64,000 nt of DNA from Brochothrix thermosphacta DSM 20171 = FSL F6-1036. Lineage in GTDB: Bacteria > Bacillota > Bacilli > Lactobacillales > Listeriaceae. This document shows, piece by piece, positions 44,320 to 53,545 of the stretch. The notes beneath the pieces are model-generated. The model did no database searches. It was not told the DNA's origin and saw only the letters and a list, made by a program, of their open reading frames with translations. A program made the translations under genes and the position numbers. Each line of letters opens with the position of its first letter. Position 1 is the stretch's first letter. The stretch lies in the NCBI RefSeq assembly GCF_036884295.1, contig NZ_CP145608.1:558001-622000 (forward strand), in the 5' to 3' direction.

Positions 44320-45552
44320 TTAAATTGCCCAGTCACCATTACGGAAGACAGGAACAACTGTCCCATCAGCTTGCACACCATCAATATCCATTTCGCCAGA
44401 TCCAACCATGAAGTCAACATGCACAGGGCCTTGGTTAATACCTTCAGCTTCAAGTTCTGCAGTGGTCATATCTTTACCACCATCAATGTTAAAGGCATAA
44501 GCACTGCCGATTGCAAAGTGGTTCGCAGCGTTTTCATCAAATAATGTTGTATAGTATAGGACACCTGATTGTGAGATTGGTGAAGGATGTGGAACTAATG
44601 CGACTTCACCAATATATTTAGCAGCTTCATCTGAATCAATGAGGTGTTTTAAAACTTCTTCACCACGTTCAGCTGTTACTTCTGTAATACGGCCATCTTT
44701 AAAAGTTAGTTTGAAACCGTCAATGACAGTACCGCCATAACTTAAAGGTTTCGTACTGCTTACAACACCATTAACGGCTGTTTTTTCAGCAGCTGAAAAG
44801 ACTTCTTCAGTTGGAAGGTTTGCTGTGAAACGAGTACCCGCAGCATTTTCACTGCCTGCAGCAACCCAAAGATGTTTTTTAGGCAATCCAACAGTTAAGT
44901 CTGTACCAGGAGCAGTGTAGTGAAGTGACTCAAAATGAAGGTCATTTAAAACAGCTGCTTTGTCAGTTAACGTTTTTTCGTGTGCATACCATGCACCGAT
45001 ATGATCCTCGTTATCTAAACGCATTGTTTTGAAAATTGCTTCCCAAAGGGCATCAATTTGCTCTTCTGGAGCTAAATCAGGAAAGACTTTGGCAGCCCAA
45101 CCTTTTGTAGGTGCACCAAGTACTGTCCAAGCAATTTTATCCGATTGTGCTAATTGTAAGAAAGGTTGCATTACTTTACCAGTTGCTTTATTACCAGCAG
45201 CAATTTTCTTAGCATCAACACCATTTAATAAATCAGGGTCTTGGCCAGCGATTGAGATAAAACAAGCATTTTCATTTGCTAGTTCAATACGTTCGTTAGC
45301 ATAATGAGTCGGCTCTTGTTCAAAGATAGAAAGTGGCGCATTGTCATATTTCATTCGAGCTAGAGTTGAATCAACATACTTAACGATGACTTCACTAGCG
45401 CCAGCTTTATAAGCTTCAGCAGTAATCGCATGTGCAACATCGATGTTCTCGATGTTAACCGTCAAGTATACTTTTTGTTCAGGTTGTACGTTAACACCAA
45501 CTTTTACAGCTAATTCAGCATATTTTTGTAATTTCTCGTTAAAATTTTTCAT
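44320..45552 (-). CDS. pepS: Aminopeptidase PepS/AmpS (family M29)
   Basis: This 410-residue metallo-aminopeptidase has the M29 pattern, including FTANLPTEEVFSAAEKTAVNG (~240–260; shown by FTANLPTEEV), VPHPSPIS (~318) and the C-terminal HVDFMVGSGEMDIDG-type region that supplies metal ligands. It removes N-terminal residues from peptides in the cytoplasm. AAAGGGG precedes the ATG. It sits in the dgkB/flavodoxin/map neighbourhood, as in Listeria. Confidence 0.92.
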   Translation of the reverse strand: MKNFNEKLQKYAELAVKVGVNVQPEQKVYLTVNIENIDVAHAITAEAYKAGASEVIVKYVDSTLARMKYDNAPLSIFEQEPTHYANERIELANENACFISIAGQDPDLLNGVDAKKIAAGNKATGKVMQPFLQLAQSDKIAWTVLGAPTKGWAAKVFPDLAPEEQIDALWEAIFKTMRLDNEDHIGAWYAHEKTLTDKAAVLNDLHFESLHYTAPGTDLTVGLPKKHLWVAAGSENAAGTRFTANLPTEEVFSAAEKTAVNGVVSSTKPLSYGGTVIDGFKLTFKDGRITEVTAERGEEVLKHLIDSDEAAKYIGEVALVPHPSPISQSGVLYYTTLFDENAANHFAIGSAYAFNIDGGKDMTTAELEAEGINQGPVHVDFMVGSGEMDIDGVQADGTVVPVFRNGDWAI

Positions 45553-45581
45553 TATAAAATCCCCTTTTTAAATAAATTTTA

Positions 45582-46478
45582 TTATGCGTCACCTGGTGTA
45601 AATACATTTAGGTGTGAAGGTAAAACTTCTAATTCCAATGGTAGATAATCATCGGGATCCCCATCAACATTTGACTTTAGAATACTTTCTTTTGAAGAAA
45701 TAAAAACTTTATTCGATTTAAAGGCAATTAATCCGCCGTTTTGGCTAACTTGACCGCTAAATAGTTGTGGTAACAATTTAGTTCGTTCAATTACACTACT
45801 ATCAGTGACGATAAATACATGGAATAAACCATCGTTTACCTCAGCTTCAGGCGCAAGTTTTTCAAAACCACCGACGGAGTTGGTAAGTGAGACAATGATG
45901 AGTTCAGATTCAACATTGTGAACTTCATCAGTTGTTTTCACCTCAAAATTGAATTTTTCTTTACGAGCATATGCTTTAGCGCCTTCAATAAAGTAGGCCA
46001 TTGCCCCTAATTGTGTTTTTTGTTTAACACTTACGCGATCAACAGCTTCGGGTATACTGCCGATGGCAACCACATTCATAAAATAGTGACTGTTAATTCG
46101 ACCAATATCTAAAGGCGTTTCTTTTGCGGTTGCAAGCATTTTAATTGCTTGTTTAGGTTTTTTTGAAATTTTCAAAGCACGAGCTAAATCATTAACAGTA
46201 CCTAAGGGTACAAGACCAAATGTAGGACGATGTTTTTGCTCTGCTAATCCGTTGATGGTTTCATTAAGAGTCCCATCACCACCCATTGCAATACAGGCAT
46301 CGTAACCTTTCATGGCAGATTCTTTGGCGAACGTTGTAGCATCACCAGCTTTTTCAGTTAAACGAATGTCAACTCGATCAAAGCGTTTTAATAGTGTATC
46401 TTCAGCAAGCTTTAGGTATTTCTTTCCTTTTTCTTTTCCTGAAGAAGGATTGACAATAAGCATCGCAGTGGAAGTCAT
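45582..46478 (-). CDS. dgkB: Diacylglycerol kinase family lipid kinase (DgkB/YegS-like)
   Basis: The 298-residue protein has the NAD/DAGK fold with LIVNPSSGKEKGKK (~7–20) and the nucleotide loop MGGDGTLNETINGLAE (~66–81). Such enzymes phosphorylate diacylglycerol released by LTA synthesis, recycling it to phosphatidic acid, which fits with the presence of ltaS in the genome. AGGTGATG precedes the ATG. It lies 30 bp upstream of pepS and 33 bp after the flavodoxin gene, so these three may be cotranscribed. Confidence 0.87.
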   Translation of the reverse strand: MTSTAMLIVNPSSGKEKGKKYLKLAEDTLLKRFDRVDIRLTEKAGDATTFAKESAMKGYDACIAMGGDGTLNETINGLAEQKHRPTFGLVPLGTVNDLARALKISKKPKQAIKMLATAKETPLDIGRINSHYFMNVVAIGSIPEAVDRVSVKQKTQLGAMAYFIEGAKAYARKEKFNFEVKTTDEVHNVESELIIVSLTNSVGGFEKLAPEAEVNDGLFHVFIVTDSSVIERTKLLPQLFSGQVSQNGGLIAFKSNKVFISSKESILKSNVDGDPDDYLPLELEVLPSHLNVFTPGDA

Positions 46479-46511
46479 TTCATCACCTCATCATTATTTA
46501 AGTATATTTTT

Positions 46512-46958
46512 CTAGGCATTTACTTGTTCAACAATTTTTTCAACTAACGCATTAATTGCAGCAATATCTTCTTCGCCAGGATCTAAATCAACTTTTATAC
46601 CTTCACCAGCAATTGTACCACCTTGTTCTTTAAAACGCGTTTGAATAAAATCAACAAGTAGGCAATAATCATCATAAAAAGTATCACCTGAACCAAAAGA
46701 AGCACATAATTTACCTGTAAAATCAACTTCTGACATTTCTTCATAAAAATCGACAAATTCATCTGGTACTTCACCAAAATCGTATGTATAAGCGCCTACA
46801 AGACATATATCGTAGTCAAGTAAATCTTCGGGAGAGACAGTGACACACTCTTCAATATCGACTTCAATTCCGTGTTTTTCTAAGACTTCACCAAACAAGT
46901 CTGCAATTTCTTCTGTGTTACCAGTCATACTGGCATAAACAATTTTAGCAGTCGTCAT
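46512..46958 (-). CDS. Flavodoxin
   Basis: The 148-residue protein binds FMN through the phosphate loop SMTGNTEE (~10–17). Aromatic contacts are likely in GAYTYDFGEVPD (~55–66) and GSGDTFYDDYC (~89–99). It is a small one-electron carrier for cytoplasmic redox enzymes. The ribosome binding site (TAGGCG) is weak. It heads the unit leading to dgkB and pepS. Confidence 0.92.
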   Translation of the reverse strand: MTTAKIVYASMTGNTEEIADLFGEVLEKHGIEVDIEECVTVSPEDLLDYDICLVGAYTYDFGEVPDEFVDFYEEMSEVDFTGKLCASFGSGDTFYDDYCLLVDFIQTRFKEQGGTIAGEGIKVDLDPGEEDIAAINALVEKIVEQVNA

Positions 46959-47233
46959 CGCCTATCACGCATCCTTATCTATAAATAGTAATCTGATGTT
47001 ATTCTATCATATACCGTCTTAATGTTACACTATAAGTCTGATAATTAGCATTTTTTTTGACTGAAAAGTTAATAAATTCGTAAAAACGTTCGGGTTTTAG
47101 CGATAATTATTGAATATATAAGTTAGCTAGTTTTTTTCAGAAGTGAGAGATTGTAATGATTTTTGCATTAACCTTTAAAAAAGTAGTGTTTGTGTATATA
47201 ATATAGTAGGAAAGCAATGAAAGGGTGAATGAA

Positions 47234-47998
47234 ATGATTACACTTAAATCACCTCGTGAAATCGAAGCGATGCGTCGTTCCGGAGATTTATTAGCGAGTA
47301 TACATTTAAAATTAAAAGATATCATTAAGCCTGGAATAACAACATTGGAAATAGATAAATTTGTTGAAAAAGAAATCCGCGCTGGCGGTGGTATTCCTGA
47401 GCAAATTGGTTTTGAAGGTTATGAATATGCAACATGTCAAAGTTTAAATGAAGAAATCTGTCATGGTTTTCCAACAAAAATACCATTAAAAGATGGAGAT
47501 ATATTAACTGTTGACACAGTCATTAATTTAAACGGTGCAATAAGCGATTCAGCATGGAGCTATTTAGTTGGTGAAGTGTCTGATGAAACAAAACATTTAT
47601 ATGAGGTAGCGTATGAAGCTCTCTATAAAGGAATTGAACAAGCGGTTATTGGTAATCGTATTGGTGATATTGGCCATGCGATACAGTCTTATGTTGCACC
47701 ACAAGGTTTGAGTGTTGTGCGCGAATTCGTGGGTCATGGCGTTGGGCCTACAATGCATGAAGCACCAGATGTTCCAGCATATGGTTTAGCAGGTAAAGGC
47801 ATGCGTTTGAAAGAGGGTATGGTTATTACAATTGAACCAATGATTAATACTGGGGACTGGCGTTCTAAAATGGGCTTAAATGGTTGGACAGCCACTACGA
47901 TTGATGGTGGGTTAAGTTGTCAGTTTGAACATACACTTGCAATCACTAAAGAAGGACCTGTAATTTTAACAGATCAAGGCGAACGAAAATTATCATAA
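47234..47998 (+). CDS. map: Methionine aminopeptidase, copy 1
   Basis: This 254-residue type I enzyme removes the initiator methionine. Metal ligands are in place: Asp in LTVDTVINL, Asp in ISDSAWSY, His in GHGVGPTMHE, Glu in ITIEPM and Glu in QFEHTLA. I start at ATG 47234 (MITLKSPREIE), 6–7 bp after AAAGGGTG, which matches the start of related Listeria proteins; a GTG three codons upstream is possible. A near-identical copy follows 30 bp downstream. Confidence 0.94.
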   Translation: MITLKSPREIEAMRRSGDLLASIHLKLKDIIKPGITTLEIDKFVEKEIRAGGGIPEQIGFEGYEYATCQSLNEEICHGFPTKIPLKDGDILTVDTVINLNGAISDSAWSYLVGEVSDETKHLYEVAYEALYKGIEQAVIGNRIGDIGHAIQSYVAPQGLSVVREFVGHGVGPTMHEAPDVPAYGLAGKGMRLKEGMVITIEPMINTGDWRSKMGLNGWTATTIDGGLSCQFEHTLAITKEGPVILTDQGERKLS

Positions 47999-48028
47999 AA
48001 ATGAAGCGAGGTTGAAAGGATGAATAAA

Positions 48029-48787
48029 ATGATTACATTAAAATCACCAAGAGAAATTGAAGCAATGCGACGTTCAGGAGAACTATTAGCAAGTATCCAC
48101 ATTAAATTAAGAGATATGATTAAACCAGGCGTAACAACTTGGGAGATAGATAAATTTGTTGAAAAAGAAATCCGTGCAGGTGGCGGGATTCCTGAACAAA
48201 TCGGCTTCGAAGGTTATGAATATGCGACATGTCAAAGTTTAAATGATGAAATTTGTCATGGTTTCCCAACGAAAAAACCATTGAAAGATGGTGATTTAAT
48301 AACAGTTGATACTGTAATTAATTTGGACGGAGCAATGAGTGATTCAGCTTGGAGTTACTTAGTAGGTGAAGTATCTGATGAAACCAAAAGACTTTATGAG
48401 GTAACACATACAGCGTTATACAAAGGGATTGAACAAGCTGTTGTGGGAAATCGTATGGGAGATATTGGTCATGCAATTCAGTCTTACGTTGAACCTGAAG
48501 GTTTTAGCGTTGTGCGTGAGTTTATCGGACATGGCATTGGACCAACAATGCACGAAGCGCCAGAAGTGCCGCATTACGGTTTACCAGGTAAAGGCTTACG
48601 CTTAAAAGAAGGCATGGTTATTACGATTGAACCTATGGTAAACACGGGTGATTGGCGTTCGAAGATGGGTAAAAATGGCTGGACAGCGTCAACAATTGAT
48701 GGTGGTTTAAGTTGCCAATTTGAACATACACTAGCTATTACTAAAGATGGCCCAGTAATATTAACAGATCAAGGCGAAAAACGCTAA
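48029..48787 (+). CDS. map: Methionine aminopeptidase, copy 2
   Basis: This 252-residue enzyme repeats the previous one with roughly 30–35 changed residues in 250, including TTWEID for TTLEID, HYGLPGKGLR for AYGLAGKGMR and EGFSVV for QGLSVV. All metal ligands are kept, so both copies should be active. I take ATG 48029; the ATG at 48020 is too close to AAAGG, though GAGG further upstream could serve it. The pair is a tandem duplication that has already diverged at silent sites. Confidence 0.94.
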   Translation: MITLKSPREIEAMRRSGELLASIHIKLRDMIKPGVTTWEIDKFVEKEIRAGGGIPEQIGFEGYEYATCQSLNDEICHGFPTKKPLKDGDLITVDTVINLDGAMSDSAWSYLVGEVSDETKRLYEVTHTALYKGIEQAVVGNRMGDIGHAIQSYVEPEGFSVVREFIGHGIGPTMHEAPEVPHYGLPGKGLRLKEGMVITIEPMVNTGDWRSKMGKNGWTASTIDGGLSCQFEHTLAITKDGPVILTDQGEKR

Positions 48788-48841
48788 AAATCCAGTGAAT
48801 AAACGGTTCTTTGAAATGATAGTTAGGTGTTATTTTATAAA

Positions 48842-48882
48842 ATAGAAGCCTTCTGATAAACGCAGAAGGCTTTGTTTTTATT
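48842..48882. terminator. Terminator between map copy 2 and the DUF1128 gene
   Basis: AGAAGCCTTCTG and CAGAAGGCTTTG pair around a seven-base loop, followed by TTTTTATTTTT; it touches the 3' end of the converging small gene. Confidence 0.85.
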
Positions 48883-49108
48883 TTTGAGCTATGGTGATTT
48901 TTCCAATTTCCTCAGCTAACATATTCAACTCGTTTGTGCTAAAAGTGGTTCGCTTAGTAACGAAGTGATACATATCGTAAAGATCTTCATAATCATCAAG
49001 ATTGATAGTGCGATGAGCCATAACCTCGGCATTAATCATTTGTAACTTAGTTGTGATTTCTTTAAGCATAATCGTTACGTTTTCATGTGAAGGTGTTTCG
49101 AGAGACAT
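48878..49108 (-). CDS. DUF1128 family small protein
   Basis: The 76-residue soluble protein has the DUF1128 pattern, with NVTIMLKEITTKLQMIN (~10–26) and the Tyr/Asp-rich YEDLYDMYHFV (~44–54). The family is restricted to Bacillota and of unknown function. AAGGA precedes the ATG. It is a single gene converging on map and divergent from the YihY gene. Confidence 0.82.
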   Translation of the reverse strand: MSLETPSHENVTIMLKEITTKLQMINAEVMAHRTINLDDYEDLYDMYHFVTKRTTFSTNELNMLAEEIGKITIAQK

Positions 49109-49226
49109 AAGAACATCCTTTCCTTATAAACCAATTTAAAATGAATTGTATCATAAAAATATTTGAATTGACATGTTTTATTCGTCATAAGGATGGGAAA
49201 ATAATCAAGAGAGAAGGTGAGAAATC

Positions 49227-50084
49227 ATGAACAAAATAAAACTTTTCATACAATATTTTATTGCTAATTTAAAAAAAGTTGATATTAGTGCTGTTGGCGG
49301 TCAACTTGCGTATTTTTTCTTTTTATCATTATTTCCAATGCTGTTATTTTTATCAGCATTAATTTCATACTTACATATTAATCAGGACAGTGTTTATAAA
49401 ATGTTAAAAGAAATTGTACCTCATGATATGTTTGCCCTTATTCAAGGTTTGGTTGATAGTTTGCTTAATCATCAAAGTGCAAGTTTATTATCAATTGGTA
49501 TTTTAGGAACAATTTGGTCTGCATCGAATGGCGTCAATGCAATTGGCAAGGCACTGGACAGTGTTTATAGTACTGCAAAACGTCGTAATTTTTTTATTCA
49601 ACGTGTGTTATCAATGTTCTTTATGATTTTTCTTTTTATTATGGTAGGATCAGTTGCGATAATAGGTGTTTTTGGTCGTCAAATCGGCTTATTTATTACT
49701 AAATTATTTAATTTAGATTTTAATATCTTTGAAAATTATAATATTATGCGTTGGAGTATCGTTATTTTTGTAATATTTACAGCATTAGTGCTATTATATC
49801 GTTTCTTGCCTAACCATAAAATTAAATTTAAGGAAACTATTATCGGAGCAGCGTTTACATCGATAGCTTGGATGATTTTCTCATATCTATTTTCAATTTT
49901 CATCGATAATTTTAGTAACTATTCGGCAATATATGGCAGTATTGGAGCAGTTATTATTTTAATGTTATGGTTTTATTTATCAGGAATTATTGTTATCATA
50001 GGTGGAATGATTAATGCGGCATATGCCACCTATATAAAAACGCAGTTATCTAAAAAAAGTGTATTAGAGACGCCCTATAAATAG
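49227..50084 (+). CDS. YihY/UPF0761 family membrane protein
   Basis: The 285-residue protein has six predicted membrane helices and the family motif SAVGGQLAYFFFLSLFPMLLF (near ~21–41; core AYFFFLSLFP). These proteins were once mislabelled ribonuclease BN; their real role is unknown, possibly transport. AAGGTGAG precedes the ATG. It is 20 bp upstream of the rRNA methyltransferase gene and probably cotranscribed. Confidence 0.88.
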   Translation: MNKIKLFIQYFIANLKKVDISAVGGQLAYFFFLSLFPMLLFLSALISYLHINQDSVYKMLKEIVPHDMFALIQGLVDSLLNHQSASLLSIGILGTIWSASNGVNAIGKALDSVYSTAKRRNFFIQRVLSMFFMIFLFIMVGSVAIIGVFGRQIGLFITKLFNLDFNIFENYNIMRWSIVIFVIFTALVLLYRFLPNHKIKFKETIIGAAFTSIAWMIFSYLFSIFIDNFSNYSAIYGSIGAVIILMLWFYLSGIIVIIGGMINAAYATYIKTQLSKKSVLETPYK

Positions 50085-50104
50085 AGCGTTTCACAGGAGG
50101 AACA

Positions 50105-51490
50105 ATGATGAGAGAAAGTAAGACTGGACAATATAGTCTAGGACAAAAAATGACAGTTGTTATAAAGCGTATTGGAATTAATGGTGAAGGAATTGGGTAT
50201 TTCAAAAATACAATTGTATTTATTAAAGGCGCTCTACCTGGGGAACGTGTTGTTGTTAAAGTCACAAAGGTTTTCCCGAAATACTTAGAAGCAGAGTTAG
50301 TTAAAATAGAACGTGAATCAGCGGACCGAATTATACCACTTTGTCCGGTATATGAAGAATGTGGAGGTTGTCAGCTACAGCATCTTGTATACGATAAACA
50401 GCTAGTTATGAAACGTGATATTATTAGACAAGCTTTCCAGAAGCACACGAAAATACCAATGGATAAACTAACCGTGAAACATACAATTGGAATGAAAAAC
50501 CCGTGGGCATATCGCAATAAAAGTCAGTTTCAAGTGCGAGAAAGCGACGGAGTTATAAAAGCTGGCTTGTATCAACAAGAGTCACATCAACTGATTGATA
50601 TAGAAGAATGTGTTGTTCAGCAACCAAACACTACCAAAATCACGGCATTTATAAAAAAACAACTTCAAGATTTAAATGTACCTATTTATGATGAAGAAAA
50701 AAACAGTGGGATTGTACGAACACTTGTTATTCGTGAAGCGATTCATACGGAGGAAACTCAAGTTGTATTTATCACTAATAGTAAAAAACTGCCTAAAAAA
50801 CGCGAGTTGATTGAACGCATTCAAACAGCCTTTCCTCAAGTTGTTTCGATTATGCAAAATGTTAATCAAGAAAAAACGTCACTCGTATTTGGTGATGAAA
50901 CGTTTCTTGTTGCAGGAAAAGAAGTTATTTCTGAAAAAATGACAGGAATTACTTATGATTTATCAGCACGTGCTTTTTTCCAGTTAAATCCAGAACAAAC
51001 AGAAAAACTATACCGCAAAGTTGCTAATGTTTTAGAGCTCAAGGGTCACGAAACAGTTGTTGATGCTTATTGTGGTGTAGGTACGATTGGCTTATCGCTT
51101 GCTCATGCTGTTAAAGAAGTACGCGGAATGGATTTTATTGCTGATTCTATAGAAGATGCTAAACACAATGCTGAACGCGCAAACATTACAAACGTGCATT
51201 ATGAAGCAGGAAAAGCAGAAGAGATCATGCCACGTTGGATTGATGAAGGGTTTAAACCAGATGTTGTGATTGTGGATCCACCACGCTCTGGTTGTGATGA
51301 TGCGCTACTAGATACGATAAAACAAGTGCAACCGCAAAAAATGGTATACGTGTCTTGTAACCCATCAACTTTAGCCAGAGATGTACAGCAATTGACACCT
51401 TGGTATACGATTTCAGAGATTACACCGTATGATATGTTTCCACAAACTGCACACGTTGAATCTGTTTGTTTGTTAACTTTAAAAGATTAA
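50105..51490 (+). CDS. 23S rRNA (uracil-C5)-methyltransferase, RlmD/RlmCD type
   Basis: The 461-residue protein has an N-terminal TRAM domain (~12–70), a Cys cluster CPVYEECGGCQLQH (~79–92) for a [4Fe-4S] centre, and the SAM domain with VDAYCGVGTIGL (~319–330), DPPRSGCDD (~393) and the catalytic Cys in VSCNPSTLARD (~418–428). It methylates a uridine of 23S rRNA; Bacillota enzymes of this type often do both U747 and U1939. Either of two adjacent ATGs may be used after CAGGAGG. Confidence 0.92.
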   Translation: MMRESKTGQYSLGQKMTVVIKRIGINGEGIGYFKNTIVFIKGALPGERVVVKVTKVFPKYLEAELVKIERESADRIIPLCPVYEECGGCQLQHLVYDKQLVMKRDIIRQAFQKHTKIPMDKLTVKHTIGMKNPWAYRNKSQFQVRESDGVIKAGLYQQESHQLIDIEECVVQQPNTTKITAFIKKQLQDLNVPIYDEEKNSGIVRTLVIREAIHTEETQVVFITNSKKLPKKRELIERIQTAFPQVVSIMQNVNQEKTSLVFGDETFLVAGKEVISEKMTGITYDLSARAFFQLNPEQTEKLYRKVANVLELKGHETVVDAYCGVGTIGLSLAHAVKEVRGMDFIADSIEDAKHNAERANITNVHYEAGKAEEIMPRWIDEGFKPDVVIVDPPRSGCDDALLDTIKQVQPQKMVYVSCNPSTLARDVQQLTPWYTISEITPYDMFPQTAHVESVCLLTLKD

Positions 51491-51527
51491 AAAAAGAAGT
51501 AAACCACATTGGTTTACTTCTTTTTAG
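51489..51527 (+). terminator. Terminator of the methyltransferase gene
   Basis: AAAAAGAAGTAAACCA and GGTTTACTTCTTTTT pair around a short loop. Confidence 0.88.
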
Positions 51528-51816
51528 TTGTACTTAATTTCTTTTTATAATCCTAATTGTTGTTTCTTTTTAGCAGAAATTCTTCCTCTGTTAAAATACT
51601 ATCGTCTTATTCCAAAAAAATAATATAGTGAATTTAAGTGTTGAGATTAAAAATATATTATTATTTGTGGCATTTTTAAATCATGAATTGTAAAAATCAT
51701 GTTAGATCGGTTCTTTTCGGTTTATTAGGGAGATTTTTTTTGTTATAGTAATAAAATAACATTATTATAAAAGGTCTAAAAAGAACTCAAAGGCTTGTAT
51801 AGGAGTGGATTTACAA
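51528..51816. other. AT-rich intergenic region before the GNAT gene
   Basis: About 290 bp of AT-rich sequence follows the terminator. TTGTTA near 51739 could be a -35 box for the acetyltransferase gene. I see no gene, repeat or stable hairpin here. Confidence 0.5.
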
Positions 51817-52311
51817 ATGATCAGAAAAGCAGAATTGTCAGATATATCGGCAATTATGAAAATCGTCAAATCAACAATTAAGGTTATGCATGAAGAAAAT
51901 AATCCTCAATGGGACGAATTATACCCAACGGAGGAAATTTTTAAAAATGATATTAAAGTTGGCGAATTGTTCGTTTATACCGATGAAGGAAAAGTTCAGG
52001 GGTTTATTTGTATTAGCCCTGAGAAAGAATCTGAGTATACGATGGGAGCATGGCGCGAATCAAAAACAGCACTTGTGATTCATCGCTGTGCTGTTGCGAC
52101 CGACGTTAGAGGTAAAGGTATTGCGTCACAGTTCTTGGAGCTAGCAGAAAATTTAGCGATTCATAAAAAATACAACTACGTGAAAAGTGATACATATATC
52201 ACGAATAAAAAAATGAATGATTTCTTTTTAAAGAAAGGTTATACGTTTTGTGGAGAAATGACACGACCAGAAATGGTGTATCCTTTTAATTGTTACGATA
52301 AGATTTTGTGA
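51817..52311 (+). CDS. GNAT-family N-acetyltransferase
   Basis: The 164-residue protein has the acetyl-CoA-binding motif of GNAT enzymes in HRCAVATDVRGKGIASQFLE (~89–108) and the late catalytic-region Tyr/Phe-rich FFLKKGYTFCGE. The substrate is unknown. The ATG at 51817 is preceded by AGGAG at 11 bp; the GTG at 51805 overlaps that site. It stands alone and ends at a hairpin terminator. Confidence 0.87.
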   Translation: MIRKAELSDISAIMKIVKSTIKVMHEENNPQWDELYPTEEIFKNDIKVGELFVYTDEGKVQGFICISPEKESEYTMGAWRESKTALVIHRCAVATDVRGKGIASQFLELAENLAIHKKYNYVKSDTYITNKKMNDFFLKKGYTFCGEMTRPEMVYPFNCYDKIL

Positions 52312-52344
52312 AATACAAGCTGCAAACTATTACATATAATCCTG

Positions 52345-52380
52345 TTGAAACCATAGAATTGTTCTATGGTTTCTTTAATT
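52345..52380 (+). terminator. Terminator of the GNAT gene
   Basis: GAAACCATAGAA and TTCTATGGTTTC pair around a three-base loop, followed by TTTAATT. Confidence 0.8.
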
Positions 52381-52445
52381 ACTACGTAAATTCTATCTTA
52401 TCGTTTATACTTGTAGGTAATAATAACTGAGAGGCGGGTTAAAAT

Positions 52446-53144
52446 ATGTTGTTTATTGATTGTCAGCTGCAGGATGTTAAGGTAGAAGGTACGATCAAAA
52501 AAGCAATCACACAATGGTTTTATTCGATTGATAGGAACGATGTTCGTATCAATAATATACCTACCACGCTCACTCCAGAAGATACCATTGTTTCATTTAG
52601 GGACATTTATAGGATTGGTGAAGATAAATTAGCACCGGCCAGGGTATATGATATTTATGTTTATCGAGAATTATCAGAGTTGAAAGGAGTATTGCAAAAG
52701 TATCAAGAACTTTTTTCAGCAATAGACAGTACAGACAATTCAGAAAAAATAGAAGGAGAAGTATTAGCTTTGCTATGGCATATTATTGATGGTTATCAGA
52801 ATAATGATATGAATAGTCAGGTTAAATTTCAAATAAAAGATAATGGCATGTATTATTTGATAAATTTGCTTGATATTATCTATTTTGAACACGATATTAA
52901 TTTAAGAAGAATACGAATTGTGACAAGTGAAAATGATTATTTTTACCGTTCTAGTTTAACGTCAGCTATGGAAAGATTACCTGATTATTTTTGTCGGTGT
53001 CATCACGGTATTATTATTAACACACGAAAAATCTCCCGAATAGATAATGAAACAGCACTTGTTTATTTTGATGATAATCGTTCGATTAAGGCATCTGTTC
53101 GGGGCTTGTATGAATTGATTAAAATGTTAAAAAAACAGTTATGA
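52446..53144 (+). CDS. LytTR-domain DNA-binding protein without a recognisable receiver
   Basis: The 232-residue protein has a C-terminal LytTR domain (~128–230) with FQIKDNGMYYLINLLDIIYFE (start of the domain; core DIIYFEHD), FYRSSLTSAMERLPDYFCRCH and IIINTRKISRI, as in AgrA and ComE regulators. The first ~120 residues are not a response-regulator receiver: no phospho-Asp motif is visible. This region may sense a ligand or bind a partner. It lies alone, between a GNAT gene and a repeat-rich region. GAGAGGCGGG precedes the ATG. Targets are unknown. Confidence 0.8.
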   Translation: MLFIDCQLQDVKVEGTIKKAITQWFYSIDRNDVRINNIPTTLTPEDTIVSFRDIYRIGEDKLAPARVYDIYVYRELSELKGVLQKYQELFSAIDSTDNSEKIEGEVLALLWHIIDGYQNNDMNSQVKFQIKDNGMYYLINLLDIIYFEHDINLRRIRIVTSENDYFYRSSLTSAMERLPDYFCRCHHGIIINTRKISRIDNETALVYFDDNRSIKASVRGLYELIKMLKKQL

Positions 53145-53545
53145 TAAAGATGCTCTACTACGTTATTTTCCTGAATTACAAAATTAACCGCCACTATTGA
53201 ACATCCTCTGTACTTCAAATAAAAACTCCAACATTTAAAAAAGAAAAACTGAAAATGCCTTCAGCGCATTAAAAAACATTAGATTTGAAATTTAAGTTGG
53301 GATATTAGTGTTTCTGGTGTTATTTTCGATTTCCAGTACTTCAACGTAAATCATCTGAAAATTTCATAACCGCTACAAAAAACATCCACTACTAGACCTG
53401 AAATTCAAGTCTAGTAGTGGATGTTTTATAGATTGCAATTGACCAGTGTTTTTAACACTGTTGAAAATACTTTTAATTTCTAGTCTAATGAATGTTTTTT
53501 ATTTTTCCAATTTTTTAGAGAATGAAAGAGGTGTTTCCACTCTCA
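53145..53545. other. Intergenic region with the second dispersed repeat
   Basis: These 401 bp lie between the converging LytTR and pepQ genes. The right two-thirds is copy B of the nested palindromic repeat (53281–53502). The left part (53145–53280) is AT-rich without features I can support. Confidence 0.6.
53281..53502. repeat. Nested palindromic intergenic repeat, copy B
   Basis: It shares ordered motifs with copy A at 14688–14862. It contains a perfect 19-bp stem: arm at 53379–53397 (AAAACATCCACTACTAGAC) and its complement at 53409–53427, with loop CTGAAATTCAA. A CAGTG/CACTG pair and TAGTCTAATGAATG with a T run follow. Confidence 0.62.

Noticed and set aside
49227..50084. Ribonuclease BN as the product of the YihY gene
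   Set aside because: That name is a historical misannotation of this membrane family; no nuclease motif is present.
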